A DNA stretch of 51,633 bases from Ferriphaselus sp. R-1. Lineage in GTDB: Bacteria > Pseudomonadota > Gammaproteobacteria > Burkholderiales > Gallionellaceae. Of this stretch, positions 21,214 through 32,389 are shown piece by piece. How positions within the stretch are numbered: the stretch's first letter is position 1; each line of letters opens with the position of its first letter. Under the pieces are notes generated by a model, which was not told where the DNA came from, made no database searches, and worked only from the letters and a program-made list of their open reading frames with translations. Both the position numbers and the translations under genes were made by a program. The DNA is taken from NCBI RefSeq assembly GCF_000746095.1, contig NZ_JQKP01000016.1, forward strand, positions 1 through 51,633, written 5' to 3'.

Positions 21214-22728
21214 ATGAAATTCAATCTGAACAAGAAGCAAACTCTTTCCATTGCCGGCGTCCTGGCGGCCGGCGTTGTGCTCGCCTGGTTGATTCTCGGC
21301 ACGAACAAGCCACAGCCGGAGGGCGAGGGAGAAACGCATGGCAGCCCTGCGGAAACGGCCAGCCATGACAACGCGGCGGCCGCACCGCAGAAAGGCCCGC
21401 ACGGTGGAAAGCTGTTCACGCAGGATGGTTACGGGACGGAAGTAGCCATCTTCGAACAAGGCGTGGAACCGGAGTTTCGCATTTACACCTACCAGGACGG
21501 CAAGCCTCTCGACCCTGCGGCAAGCCAGGTCAGCATCGCGCTCGACCGCCTCGGTCGTCCGCCGCAGGCATTCACGTTCGTTAAGGAAAAGGACTACCTC
21601 AAGGGCGACGCGGCGGTTGAAGAGCCGCATTCCTTCAAGGTGACGATCGCCGCGCAGTACGGCAACAAGCCTTATCGTTTCGCCTACGAGCAGGTCGAGG
21701 CGCGCGTGAGCATGACCGATCAGCAGCTTAAGCAAAACAACGTCGAGGTGCTGACTGCCGGGCCGGCGCGCATCAAGAGCGCCTTGCAACTGATCGGCGA
21801 AATCCGCTTCAACGAGGATCGCCTGGTGCACGTCGTGCCGCGCTTGACGGGCGTTGTCGAATCGACGGCCGCCAACGCCGGCGACCGGGTGCGCAAGGGC
21901 CAGGTGCTCGCGGTGATCTCCAGCCAGGCGCTGGCCGACCAGCGCAGCGAACTGCTGGCCGCGCAAAAGCGCCTGGCGCTGGCGCGCACCACCTTCGAGC
22001 GCGAGAAGAAGCTATGGGAAGACAAGATCTCCGCCGAACAGGATTACCTGCAAGCGCGCAACGCCATGCAGGAAGTGGAAATCGCCGTCCAGAACGCGCA
22101 ACAAAAACTTACCTCGCTCGGCGGCGGGCAGCAGGCGGGCGGCAACCTCACGCGCTACGAAATTCGCGCTCCCATCGACGGCATAATCGTCGAGAAGCAC
22201 CTCTCGTTGGGTGAATCCGTGAAGGAGGATGCGAACATCTTCTTCATCGCCGATTTGTCCACGGTGTGGGCGGAGGCGACCATCTACGCCAAGGACTTGA
22301 ACACCGTAAAAGTGGGACAGAAGGCCACCGTCAAGGCGGCCGCGTTCGAGTCCCAAAGCAGCGGCACCGTGTCCTATGTCGGTGCGCTGGTGGGCGAGCA
22401 GACCCGAACCGCAAAAGCGCGCATCGTGCTGCCCAACCCGAAGGGCATCTGGCGCCCCGGTCTGCCGGTCAACATCGAGCTGGTGGCCGGCGAAGTCGAA
22501 GTGCCGGTGGCGGTCTCTGCGGAGGCGATCCAGACCGTGCGCGACTGGACCGTCGTGTTCGGCCGCTACGGCGCCAACTTCGAAGCGCGGCCCGTGGAAC
22601 TGGGGCGCAGCGATGGCAAATTCACCGAAGTCATCAAGGGGTTGAGCGCGGGCGAACGCTACGCCGCAAAGAACAGCTTCCTCATCAAGGCCGACTTGGG
22701 CAAATCCGGCGCCAGCCACGACCACTAG
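21214..22728 (+). CDS. czcB: CzcB-type RND periplasmic adaptor
   Basis: A 504-residue membrane fusion protein that links pump and channel. One N-terminal membrane anchor (TLSIAGVLAAGVVLAWLIL) is followed by a His-containing linker and a GPHGGKLF domain typical of heavy-metal adaptors. Further on are the lipoyl/barrel halves (LVHVVPRLTGVVESTAANAG; RYEIRAPIDGIIVEKHLSLG) enclosing a coiled-coil hairpin (about residues 245-310). The protein ends in HDH, a possible metal ligand. The length is longer than typical adaptors because of the N-terminal metal domain, as in CzcB. It is 9 bases upstream of the PII-like gene. Confidence 0.93.
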   Translation: MKFNLNKKQTLSIAGVLAAGVVLAWLILGTNKPQPEGEGETHGSPAETASHDNAAAAPQKGPHGGKLFTQDGYGTEVAIFEQGVEPEFRIYTYQDGKPLDPAASQVSIALDRLGRPPQAFTFVKEKDYLKGDAAVEEPHSFKVTIAAQYGNKPYRFAYEQVEARVSMTDQQLKQNNVEVLTAGPARIKSALQLIGEIRFNEDRLVHVVPRLTGVVESTAANAGDRVRKGQVLAVISSQALADQRSELLAAQKRLALARTTFEREKKLWEDKISAEQDYLQARNAMQEVEIAVQNAQQKLTSLGGGQQAGGNLTRYEIRAPIDGIIVEKHLSLGESVKEDANIFFIADLSTVWAEATIYAKDLNTVKVGQKATVKAAAFESQSSGTVSYVGALVGEQTRTAKARIVLPNPKGIWRPGLPVNIELVAGEVEVPVAVSAEAIQTVRDWTVVFGRYGANFEARPVELGRSDGKFTEVIKGLSAGERYAAKNSFLIKADLGKSGASHDH

Positions 22729-22737
22729 GAGACCACC

Positions 22738-23079
22738 ATGAAACAGATTATCGCCATTGTGCAGCCGCACCGTCTGGAAAGCATCGAACAAGCCCTGCAT
22801 AGTCTGGAGCATCTGCCCGGATTCACGATTTTTCCGGCGCGCGGTCACCCGCGCGGACGAGGCCCGCACCATGTCTTCGCCGCCACCGAGTGGAACCCGG
22901 ACGCCCACGACCGGCTGCTCCTGATGATGTTCTGCCCGGACGAGCTGGCCCCCAAGGTGGTGGAAGCCATTCGCGCCGCCGCCCATAAGGGCCATGCTGG
23001 CGACGGGTTGATTGCGGTTTCCGAACTTGCAGACGTGCTGCGCATCCGCTCCGGCGAACGCGGCGACGCTGCCCTCTAG
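22738..23079 (+). CDS. PII-like signalling protein of the metal operon
   Basis: A 113-residue GlnB-fold protein. It starts MKQIIAIVQPHRLESIEQAL as PII proteins do, has a T-loop region rich in Arg, Gly and His (ARGHPRGRGPHHVF) without the usual uridylylated Tyr, and ends with KGHAGDGLIAVSELADVLRI, which matches the B-loop block. PII-like proteins inserted in Czc/Cus operons are known and thought to sense ligands or metal near the pump; the His residues fit metal binding. Its position between adaptor and pump genes (9 and 15 bases away) means it is made together with them. Confidence 0.88.
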   Translation: MKQIIAIVQPHRLESIEQALHSLEHLPGFTIFPARGHPRGRGPHHVFAATEWNPDAHDRLLLMMFCPDELAPKVVEAIRAAAHKGHAGDGLIAVSELADVLRIRSGERGDAAL

Positions 23080-26277
<3,198 letters not shown>

Positions 26278-26353
26278 CCGGAACGCCCCCGGCCGACAGG
26301 CTAGGGATGTCTGGTCAAGCCAATTTTAAGATCGAACAGTAAAGGAGTAAATC

Positions 26354-26671
26354 ATGGGATTCTTTGAACGGATGCTGGGTAATTTGATGGGCGGCAGATT
26401 CGGAGGCCACCACGGCGGCTATCAAGGCGGTCATCACGGCGGTTCCAAACATGGCGGCTACGGTGGTAATCCAGGCTATCCGCAGGGCACGGGCCCAGGC
26501 GGCGGCAATCCCGGCAATCCCTGCCCCAAGTGCGGCAGCGCCAATGCGAGCGATGCGCGCTTCTGCCAGAAATGCGGCACTTCCCTGTCGGCTGGTAAAT
26601 GTTCCGGCTGTGGCGCGGAGCTGGCGGCGGGCACCAGGTTTTGCAGCCAGTGCGGCAAACCCCAGCAGTAA
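26354..26671 (+). CDS. His/Gly-rich double zinc-ribbon protein
   Basis: A 105-residue soluble protein. Residues 14-45 are a Gly-His-rich tract (GGHHGGYQGGHHGGSKHGGY) likely to bind metal, followed by a Pro/Gly linker and two zinc ribbons made of four CxxC pairs (CPKC, CQKC, CSGC, CSQC). Proteins of this kind occur beside Czc/Cus pumps in betaproteobacteria; a role as metal buffer or chaperone is an inference from composition. AAAGGAG precedes ATG 26354, and the gene lies 76 bases after czcA. About 210 bases without a gene follow before the MgtC-like gene. Confidence 0.8.
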   Translation: MGFFERMLGNLMGGRFGGHHGGYQGGHHGGSKHGGYGGNPGYPQGTGPGGGNPGNPCPKCGSANASDARFCQKCGTSLSAGKCSGCGAELAAGTRFCSQCGKPQQ

Positions 26672-26882
26672 CGCAGCACATACCCGCTGTAATCAATCGG
26701 TTCCAAGGCGTGGCAGTTGCCAGAAACACCGTGGTGTGACGATATGTGGCTGCCCGCCCGCTGCTTGCCGGTTTGGGCAAGGGCAGTGAGCCGCGTGCCT
26801 TGGCCACAAGTTTTTTGGCAGGGTATGGCGCAGCGCTGGCCCTTGTGGCCGTTGTATAGGCAAGAGGAGATGAACGAAAAAA

Positions 26883-27323
26883 ATGGATATCGGAACTGAA
26901 CTTCTTTATGCGTCGCGCATGATTCTCGCTGCGCTGATAGGGGGCCTGATCGGCTGGGAAAGGGAGCTCCATGCGAGCGATGCGGGCATTCGAACTTATA
27001 TGGGGATCGCAATAGGGGCTTGCGCATTTAGTTTGGTCTCTGTCCACGTGGCCAATGATTCAACCCGTATCGCAGCGCAAGTCGTCACCGGCATAGGCTT
27101 TATCGGCGCGGGCGTCATTTTCCAGGGTAAGGGGGGCGTGGTGGGGCTAACGACCGCCGCAACGCTCTGGGCCACAGCGGCGGTGGGCATGGCCAGCGCT
27201 TTCGGGATGTACGTGTTGGCGATCGTCACGGGAGGGCTGATTTTTGCAACCCTCGCGCTTCACCACCTACCCGGCTGGAAGCGGCTTAGCGAAACAAATG
27301 CCAACCAAGACCATCCTGAGTAA
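26883..27323 (+). CDS. MgtC/SapB family membrane protein
   Basis: A 146-residue membrane protein with four predicted spans. The MgtC signature is visible as ALIGGLIGWERELH near the start and VVTGIGFIGAGVIFQ, then GLTTAATLWATAAVGMASAFG. It lacks the cytosolic C-terminal domain of MgtC proper and so belongs to the short SapB-like group. Such proteins are linked to Mg homeostasis and to metal islands, without a clear transport mechanism. GAGGAG stands 11 bases before the ATG. It sits between the zinc-ribbon and P-type ATPase genes and is probably part of the operon. Confidence 0.88.
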   Translation: MDIGTELLYASRMILAALIGGLIGWERELHASDAGIRTYMGIAIGACAFSLVSVHVANDSTRIAAQVVTGIGFIGAGVIFQGKGGVVGLTTAATLWATAAVGMASAFGMYVLAIVTGGLIFATLALHHLPGWKRLSETNANQDHPE

Positions 27324-27390
27324 GCGGATATCGTCAATTGGCAGGGGCAACTTTTGTCATCATTAAATCAACGATATAAGGAGCAGCATC

Positions 27391-29745
27391 ATGCCCGAAA
27401 AACTCACGCTTGACCTGTCGCTGATCCTGCCGGATGTCCCCGACGAGCGCGACGCCTGCGCAGGGCGGCTGACTAGATTGCTGCAGGCCGAAGGCTTGGA
27501 AAAGGTGCACCTGGTCCGCGAAGACGGCGGCGCGCGCCTGTGCCTGCATTACGATCCGCAGCTGTTCAGCGTGAGCCGGGTGCGCGAACTGGCGCAGGCG
27601 GCCGGGGCCAAGCTCGGCAACCACTATCGTCACGAGAGCCTGCGTATCGACGGCATGGACTGCCCCACCTGCGCCACCGTGATCGAGCATGCCCTGCAAC
27701 GCACGGACGGCGTGCTGGAAGCTTCGGTGAGCTACGCCGCCGAACGCCTGCGCCTGGAGTATGACAGCGAGAAAATCGGGCGCCCGGCGATCCTCCGGCG
27801 CATCCAGGCGCTGGGCTATGCCGTGCTGGAGGAGGGCCGCGAGGCCGGATGGTTCGCCGAGCATCGCGAGCTTATTTTCAGCGGCGTTGCCGGCTTGCTG
27901 TTGCTGGCTGGCTGGCTGGCGGGTCTCGCCGGCGCGCCGCGCAATCTATCGCTTGGCCTGTTGCTGGGCGCCTACGCGGCGGGCGGCTTCTATACCCTGC
28001 GCGACGCCTGGCAGAGTGTGAAGAGCCGCCGCTTCGACATCGACACCCTGATGATCGTCGCGGCGGCAGGGGCGGCGGCGCTTGGAGCGTGGGAAGAAGG
28101 CGCGCTGCTGCTGTTCCTGTTCAGCCTGGGGCATGCGCTGGAGCACATGGCCATGGATCGCGCGCGCAAGGCCATCGAAGCGCTGGCGGAACTGGCGCCC
28201 AAGACCGCCGTCGTGCAACGCGACGGCGTGGAGATCGAGGTGCGGGTGGAAGATTTGCAGCGCGGCGACCGCGTGATCGTCAAGCCCGGCCAGCGCATTC
28301 CCGCCGACGGCCAGGTGGCGTCGGGCAATTCGGCGGTGGGCCAGTCGCCGGTCACCGGAGAATCCATGCCGGTGGACAAGCAGCCGGGCGACAAGGTGTT
28401 CGCCGCCACGGTCAACGGCGAGGGCGCGCTGGTGATCGAGGTGACCAAGCTGGCGCGGGAGAGCACCATGGCGCGCATGGTGGAGATGGTGGCCGAGGCG
28501 CAGACACAGAAATCCCCCACACAGAGATTCACCGACCGCTTCGAGTGCATTTTCGTACCCATCGTGCTGGCAGGCGCCGCGCTGCTCATCGCGCTGCCGC
28601 CGCTGTTTGGTTTCCCCTTTGCCGAATCCTTTTACCGCGCGCTGGCGGTGCTGGTGGCGGCCTCCCCCTGCGCGCTGGCCATCGCCACCCCGTCGGCGGT
28701 GCTGTCCGGCATCGCCCGCGCCGCGCGCGGCGGCGTGCTGATCAAGGGCGGCGCGCACCTGGAAAATCTCGGTGTGCTGACGGCCATCGCCTTCGACAAG
28801 ACCGGCACCTTGACCATAGGCAAGCCCAGGGTGACCGATGTCGTCGCCATCAGCGGAAACGAGGAAAGCCTGCTGACCATTGCCGCCGCCGTGGAAAGCC
28901 GCAGCGCCCATCCCCTGGCGCAGGCGGTTGTGGCGGAGGCGAAGGGGCGCGGTTTAATCTGGAGTGAAGCCGGGGAAGTCGAAGCCGTTACCGGAAAAGG
29001 ATTGCGCGCCGAATTTGATGGGCAAAAAGTAGCCATCGGTAACGCCAAGTTATTTGACGGCAAGCCTATCCCAGACGGGATTCAGCAGCAGGCGATGCGC
29101 CTGGAGGCAGAAGGCAAAACCACCATGCTGATCCAGGCGGACGGGCAGTTCCTGGGTATCCTGGCCTTGGCTGATACCCCGCGCGAAGGTGTTAGGCAGG
29201 TACTCGAACGACTGCACCAACTCGGCATTACCAAGACCATCATGCTCACCGGCGACAACGAACGTGTGGGCCGCGCCATCGCCGACGCAGTTGGCCTGAA
29301 CGAAGTGAAAGCGGGCCTGTTGCCGGAAGACAAGGTCAAAGCCATGGGGGCACTCGCACAGCGCTACGGCCTGGTGGCCATGGTTGGCGACGGCGTCAAC
29401 GATGCCCCGGCCATGGCGCACGCCACAGTCGGCATCGCCATGGGCGGCGCGGGTACCGATGTGGCACTGGAAACTGCCGATGTGGCGTTGATGGCGGACG
29501 ATCTATCCAAACTGCCGTTTGCTGTGGCTTTGAGTCGCGCATCAAGACGTGTAATCCGCCAGAACCTGTGGATATCGCTGGGCGTAGTGGTACTGCTGAT
29601 TCCCGCTACATTATTTGGCTGGGCCGGCATCGGCCTGGCGGTGTTGCTCCACGAAGGCTCGACCTTCGTCGTGGTCATTAACGCACTGAGGTTGCTGAAC
29701 TTTCGCTCTCCTATTGTTGAAAATGACCGTCCGGTACTCGTATGA
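27391..29745 (+). CDS. P1B-type heavy-metal ATPase, P1B-4-like with HMA domain
   Basis: A 784-residue metal-exporting ATPase. It has an N-terminal extension, one HMA domain with GMDCPTCA near residue 88, the actuator with TGES, SPC at about 424 in the metal-site helix, the phosphorylated DKTGT near 469, HP in SAHPLAQA, and GDGVND. The pair SPC plus HEGST (near 753) is the signature of P1B-4 pumps (Co, Zn, Fe), while Zn/Cd pumps of the ZntA type have CPC. P1B-4 pumps usually lack an HMA domain, so this combination is unusual. It would move cytosolic metal to the periplasm, where CzcCBA can take over. Confidence 0.9.
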   Translation: MPEKLTLDLSLILPDVPDERDACAGRLTRLLQAEGLEKVHLVREDGGARLCLHYDPQLFSVSRVRELAQAAGAKLGNHYRHESLRIDGMDCPTCATVIEHALQRTDGVLEASVSYAAERLRLEYDSEKIGRPAILRRIQALGYAVLEEGREAGWFAEHRELIFSGVAGLLLLAGWLAGLAGAPRNLSLGLLLGAYAAGGFYTLRDAWQSVKSRRFDIDTLMIVAAAGAAALGAWEEGALLLFLFSLGHALEHMAMDRARKAIEALAELAPKTAVVQRDGVEIEVRVEDLQRGDRVIVKPGQRIPADGQVASGNSAVGQSPVTGESMPVDKQPGDKVFAATVNGEGALVIEVTKLARESTMARMVEMVAEAQTQKSPTQRFTDRFECIFVPIVLAGAALLIALPPLFGFPFAESFYRALAVLVAASPCALAIATPSAVLSGIARAARGGVLIKGGAHLENLGVLTAIAFDKTGTLTIGKPRVTDVVAISGNEESLLTIAAAVESRSAHPLAQAVVAEAKGRGLIWSEAGEVEAVTGKGLRAEFDGQKVAIGNAKLFDGKPIPDGIQQQAMRLEAEGKTTMLIQADGQFLGILALADTPREGVRQVLERLHQLGITKTIMLTGDNERVGRAIADAVGLNEVKAGLLPEDKVKAMGALAQRYGLVAMVGDGVNDAPAMAHATVGIAMGGAGTDVALETADVALMADDLSKLPFAVALSRASRRVIRQNLWISLGVVVLLIPATLFGWAGIGLAVLLHEGSTFVVVINALRLLNFRSPIVENDRPVLV

Positions 29746-29779
29746 TGAAACGTGAGACTTCAAGTACTTTTGTAATGGA

Positions 29780-30161
29780 ATGGACGCCCACTTTCTAAAA
29801 CGGCATCGAAGTGCCAAAGTGGTGGTTGCTTAAGACCACACCAATAGAAAGGGGCACCGGCAGCCGTTGTTGCCGGAATGTAATCAGGGCGATTGAGTAA
29901 AATTAATTTTAACGAGTTGAAGGAGCAATACCACCGATTGCACAGGCAATTATGACGTGATGGCAAGACAGGTTAGACCGTGACCAAATAACTCCGGCGT
30001 TTACACCGATCCTCAAAGATCGCTTTTGTGATGGGAGCACTGGTCAGCGGATTCCATCAGGGATAGAAGCATTGCGCTTCACACAAAATCCGGATGTATG
30101 GCTGCAATCTTTACCTTCTTAAAATCATCGATTGAAAGCTTGGCAAAAAGTGGGCGTCCAT
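29780..30161. mobile_element. 382-bp MITE-like element or IS remnant with 15-bp inverted ends
   Basis: ATGGACGCCCACTTT (29780-29794) recurs inverted as AAAGTGGGCGTCCAT (30147-30161), a perfect 15-bp match. The inside is AT-rich and has no intact gene; a short minus-strand frame could be transposase debris but I do not recognise it. The element ends 3 bases before the ATG of the DMT-transporter pseudogene. I see no clear target duplication and cannot assign an IS family. Confidence 0.6.
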
Positions 30162-30163
30162 GT

Positions 30164-30298
30164 ATGCAAACAGGCATCTACTAAGCGCTGCTCGCTGCCG
30201 TGCTATTTGGTTCGGGTACGCCGTTTGCCAAATTATTGCTCGCACATACCAGCTATAAGAACAATATGGCCGCTTTCGTATTCTTGGCGGCACCTTGA
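30164..30298 (+). pseudogene. Fragment of an EamA/DMT-type transporter gene
   Basis: From ATG 30164 the frame reads MQTGIY, then TAA (30182-30184), then ALLAAVLFGSGTPFAKLLL and HTSYKNNMAAFVFLAAP before TGA. The block after the stop is the first membrane helix of EamA/DMT permeases, in which the codon now TAA is usually Trp. The rest of the about 290-residue protein is missing. It is decayed, and the inverted-repeat element just upstream would have removed its promoter. Confidence 0.65.
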
Positions 30299-30511
30299 CC
30301 AGAATGAATACGGAATGAGGACAGTACTCGTCCTTGATACAGGGTTTTGATATATCTCATCCTCATCCGCACCGCGAGTCTGTCCAGTTTTGTAAATTTT
30401 ACGATCGAAAGGCTGCGGTAGTTTTGGAATGCGCGAGGAATGAGAAGGCATAGCAGTACGAGAATTGTCTTTAAATTTTTGATTGTCTCAATAGCCGTTT
30501 TTTTAAGCTAG

Positions 30512-30543
30512 CCCTCTGTGTCGTGACAACCCTCTGTGTCGTG
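30512..30543. repeat. Direct repeat CCCTCTGTGTCGTG, two copies
   Basis: CCCTCTGTGTCGTG at 30512-30525 and again at 30530-30543, separated by ACAA, so the period is 18 bases. Such spaced repeats occur at transposon ends as transposase sites. AGGGTTGTC at the junction, read on the minus strand, also occurs at 19379-19387 near the left border of the metal segment. Confidence 0.5.
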
Positions 30544-30696
30544 GATAGCGCAGATGAGTTAGCTAGAAAAGTACCGCACCGAATCAGGCGGAGAAGCAGC
30601 TTCTCGAAGCGAAAAGCAACAACGCAGTTCTTGCGCGACAGGGAGCTAGAAGATTGATTCGCCGCCTTAATGTCGATGCCTACACTCGATCAATCA

Positions 30697-30707
30697 CATA
30701 ACCATGA
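30697..30707. other. Candidate phage attachment core, lysis side
   Basis: CATAACCATGA, 19 bases from the end of the holin gene, matches the sequence at 15837-15847 in 10 of 11 bases and in the same orientation. It is where the phage late region meets the cargo. Confidence 0.3.
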
Positions 30708-30725
30708 AGTTCCAATGGCTGTCTG

Positions 30726-31253
30726 CTACCCATCAGCCAACTTATCAATCACCATATCTTTCCGCGCACTCCCGGCACTGGAACCAAAGTAGTAGCCGAG
30801 CACTAGACCGAGCGCCATATCCAGCGTACCCATGGAGCGCAGTACTATCTCGCGCATTTCGGTCGGCACGATGTGTGACATGATGTACCACTGCACAGCC
30901 AAGTAGCCGATTACGACGACGGCACCGAGGATGCGTGGAGTCCAGCTGTCGCCAGTTTTGATCTCCCGGTCGCGGGCATTCGCTCGATCCTCGGCGGCGA
31001 TTTTTTCCAGATCAACACCAATGCTCGCCATGTCTTTTTGAAATTGTTGATCCGCCTGTTTGATTGCCAGCAGATCGGAAGGTGTCGCTTTTGCAATTGC
31101 CTCTGACACCTGCTGTTCGGTCGCATCCTGCATGCCGAACGCCTGACCGATTGCCCGTATCGCGACACCGGCCAACCCGAGCTCGGGTGCCAGTGCTGTT
31201 GCCAGACTCGGTGCGATCGTGGTCACCGCTTTTTTCCAATCAAAATCTCCCAT
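30726..31253 (-). CDS. Probable holin (3TM/GTA type)
   Basis: A 175-residue protein. The N-terminal part is amphipathic (WKKAVTTIAPSLATALAPEL with GLAGVAIRAIGQAFG), the centre is charged and coiled, and two membrane spans follow (RILGAVVVIGYLAVQWYIM and LDMALGLVLGYYFGSSAG). This matches the holin family with three spans described for gene-transfer-agent and phage lysis. It would open the inner membrane for the endolysin. ATG 31253 is chosen over ATG 31259 because GAGGAG stands 6 bases upstream of it. It is the last gene of the late operon, 10 bases after the endolysin. Confidence 0.8.
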   Translation of the reverse strand: MGDFDWKKAVTTIAPSLATALAPELGLAGVAIRAIGQAFGMQDATEQQVSEAIAKATPSDLLAIKQADQQFQKDMASIGVDLEKIAAEDRANARDREIKTGDSWTPRILGAVVVIGYLAVQWYIMSHIVPTEMREIVLRSMGTLDMALGLVLGYYFGSSAGSARKDMVIDKLADG

Positions 31254-31263
31254 GCTCATCTCC

Positions 31264-31713
31264 TCATGCCATCATCGTTTTACCAGCTTTGAAATCCGCC
31301 AGCGTTAGTCCAGCGGTGTACTGGAAATGCGCCAACTCCCGGAACGTGGTCCAGCGACCAGCCCATTCCAGCCCACAGGCCTCACCAATTTCACCTAATC
31401 TGCGCCACGCCTCACCGTCTGTGCCGGTCGTACCCCACACCGGTTTTCCACAGCGCAGTGGCAACACATCGAACGCACAGCCCCAGTTGTGCCAGCTGTC
31501 GCCAGCCTTGGCCTTGGTCACGACCTTGCCGGGTGAGGTGCGCCCCCGTGCGTAGATCGCATCCTGTGCCTCGAAATCACGGTAGGTGCTCGTGGCAATT
31601 ACCGTGATGCCGTTGCTCAGCAAGTATGGATCGGCGGCGCATGCAGCGAAGAAGGCTTGCGCACGTTTGCGTGCAGCGGGAGAAAGATCGTTCAAATCAC
31701 GACTATCGATCAT
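31264..31713 (-). CDS. Endolysin, M15-type L-alanyl-D-glutamate peptidase
   Basis: A 149-residue peptidase of the VanY/T5-endolysin group. The metal site is visible as SWHNWGCAFDV (His and Asp) and AHFQ (His) near the C terminus; TSTYRDFEAQDAIYARGRT lies before them as usual. It would cut the peptide bridges of peptidoglycan for lysis. No signal peptide is seen, so it depends on the holin. ATG 31713 overlaps the upstream gene by 4 bases. It precedes the holin gene, forming the lysis cassette with the membrane protein upstream. Confidence 0.88.
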   Translation of the reverse strand: MIDSRDLNDLSPAARKRAQAFFAACAADPYLLSNGITVIATSTYRDFEAQDAIYARGRTSPGKVVTKAKAGDSWHNWGCAFDVLPLRCGKPVWGTTGTDGEAWRRLGEIGEACGLEWAGRWTTFRELAHFQYTAGLTLADFKAGKTMMA

Positions 31714-32015
31714 TTGTGTCTCGCCTCCAGTGTGGTGACGCGCCGATCCATGTCGTGCAGCATCTGATTGACCAGCGCCGTATCGCGCATCGCATCGTTG
31801 CGGGTGTAGCGCTCGTCGCGCATTTCCTTGACCTGACTGGACAGACTGTCCAGCTTGGTGGACACACCGGACAGCCACCAGATACCGGCAGCGGTCTGGG
31901 TCATAATCACTACGATCAGTGCCAGTGGGATTTCTTTGCCGACATGCCAGTGTTCGCGTCCCACTTTCTGCCGATGGTGCGGCTTGATATATCCGTCATC
32001 GATTTCGTGACTCAT
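31710..32015 (-). CDS. Small single-span membrane protein, spanin-like
   Basis: A 101-residue protein with one membrane span (IPLALIVVIMTQTAAGIWWL, about residues 29-48) and a C-terminal coiled coil (STKLDSLSSQVKEMRDERY...MLHDMDRRVTTLEAR). This N-in, coiled-out layout is that of an inner membrane spanin (Rz) or of a phage lysis accessory. No embedded outer-membrane Rz1 frame with a lipobox is evident to me. Its place directly before the endolysin supports a lysis role. The exact function is not proved by sequence. Confidence 0.65.
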   Translation of the reverse strand: MSHEIDDGYIKPHHRQKVGREHWHVGKEIPLALIVVIMTQTAAGIWWLSGVSTKLDSLSSQVKEMRDERYTRNDAMRDTALVNQMLHDMDRRVTTLEARHK

Positions 32016-32380
32016 GACTTATCTCCTTTGGGGTATTTCTGTTTGATGGACAGGCAGGCGTTGAGGTAAGCCGCCTCTTGTTCACGACCGGCCTGTTGCA
32101 CTTCCGGATCGCTCGATGCTTTTTTGACCTGCGCATCGATGTAATCGGTGAGCGCCGGATATTCGGCAGCACGCTGACCAAGGTAGGCCGTTGCCCTGAT
32201 GGCTGCCTGTTCGGCTGCGATGGCAGTTTCCAGTTCTGTCAAAGACGGTTCGGGCAAGTCTGGTGAGAGCCAAATGAGTTCAGGCATCCCACCTTCGGCG
32301 ACGATGCGCACATAGAAATCCTTGTTGGGTACAGCAGTCGGATGGATGCGCAGCACGGCACTGTGATCGAGATTTTTCAT
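32012..32380 (-). CDS. Tail-fibre-associated hypothetical protein (XkdW-like tail)
   Basis: A 122-residue protein. The N-terminal part is beta-rich (LRIHPTAVPNKDFYVRIVAE); the C-terminal half is helical with EYPALTDYIDAQVKKA and AAYLNACLSIKQKYPK, which recalls XkdW and the C-terminal part of tail-fibre assembly proteins. It follows the fibre gene by 9 bases and overlaps the membrane protein gene by 4, so it is probably a fibre chaperone or accessory. I am unsure of the family. Confidence 0.6.
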   Translation of the reverse strand: MKNLDHSAVLRIHPTAVPNKDFYVRIVAEGGMPELIWLSPDLPEPSLTELETAIAAEQAAIRATAYLGQRAAEYPALTDYIDAQVKKASSDPEVQQAGREQEAAYLNACLSIKQKYPKGDKS

Positions 32381-32389
32381 GGGAATCCT

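Larger units (their letters stand above)
30299..30725. other. Non-coding border between cargo and phage late genes
   Basis: About 430 AT-rich bases without a supportable gene. It holds the paired direct repeat at 30512-30543, the candidate att core at 30697-30707, and a 43-codon plus-strand frame ending at 30699 (EKQLLEAKSNNAVLARQG within it) that has no start signal. The phage late operon ends at 30726. Confidence 0.6.

Noticed and set aside
22738-23079. CutA or ordinary GlnB nitrogen regulator
   Set aside because: The T-loop lacks the conserved Tyr and the gene sits inside a metal operon, so a nitrogen role is not supported.
29760-29966. Short minus-strand frame at the inverted-repeat element
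   Set aside because: It has no ribosome site and no family match that I can name, and it runs across the element border.
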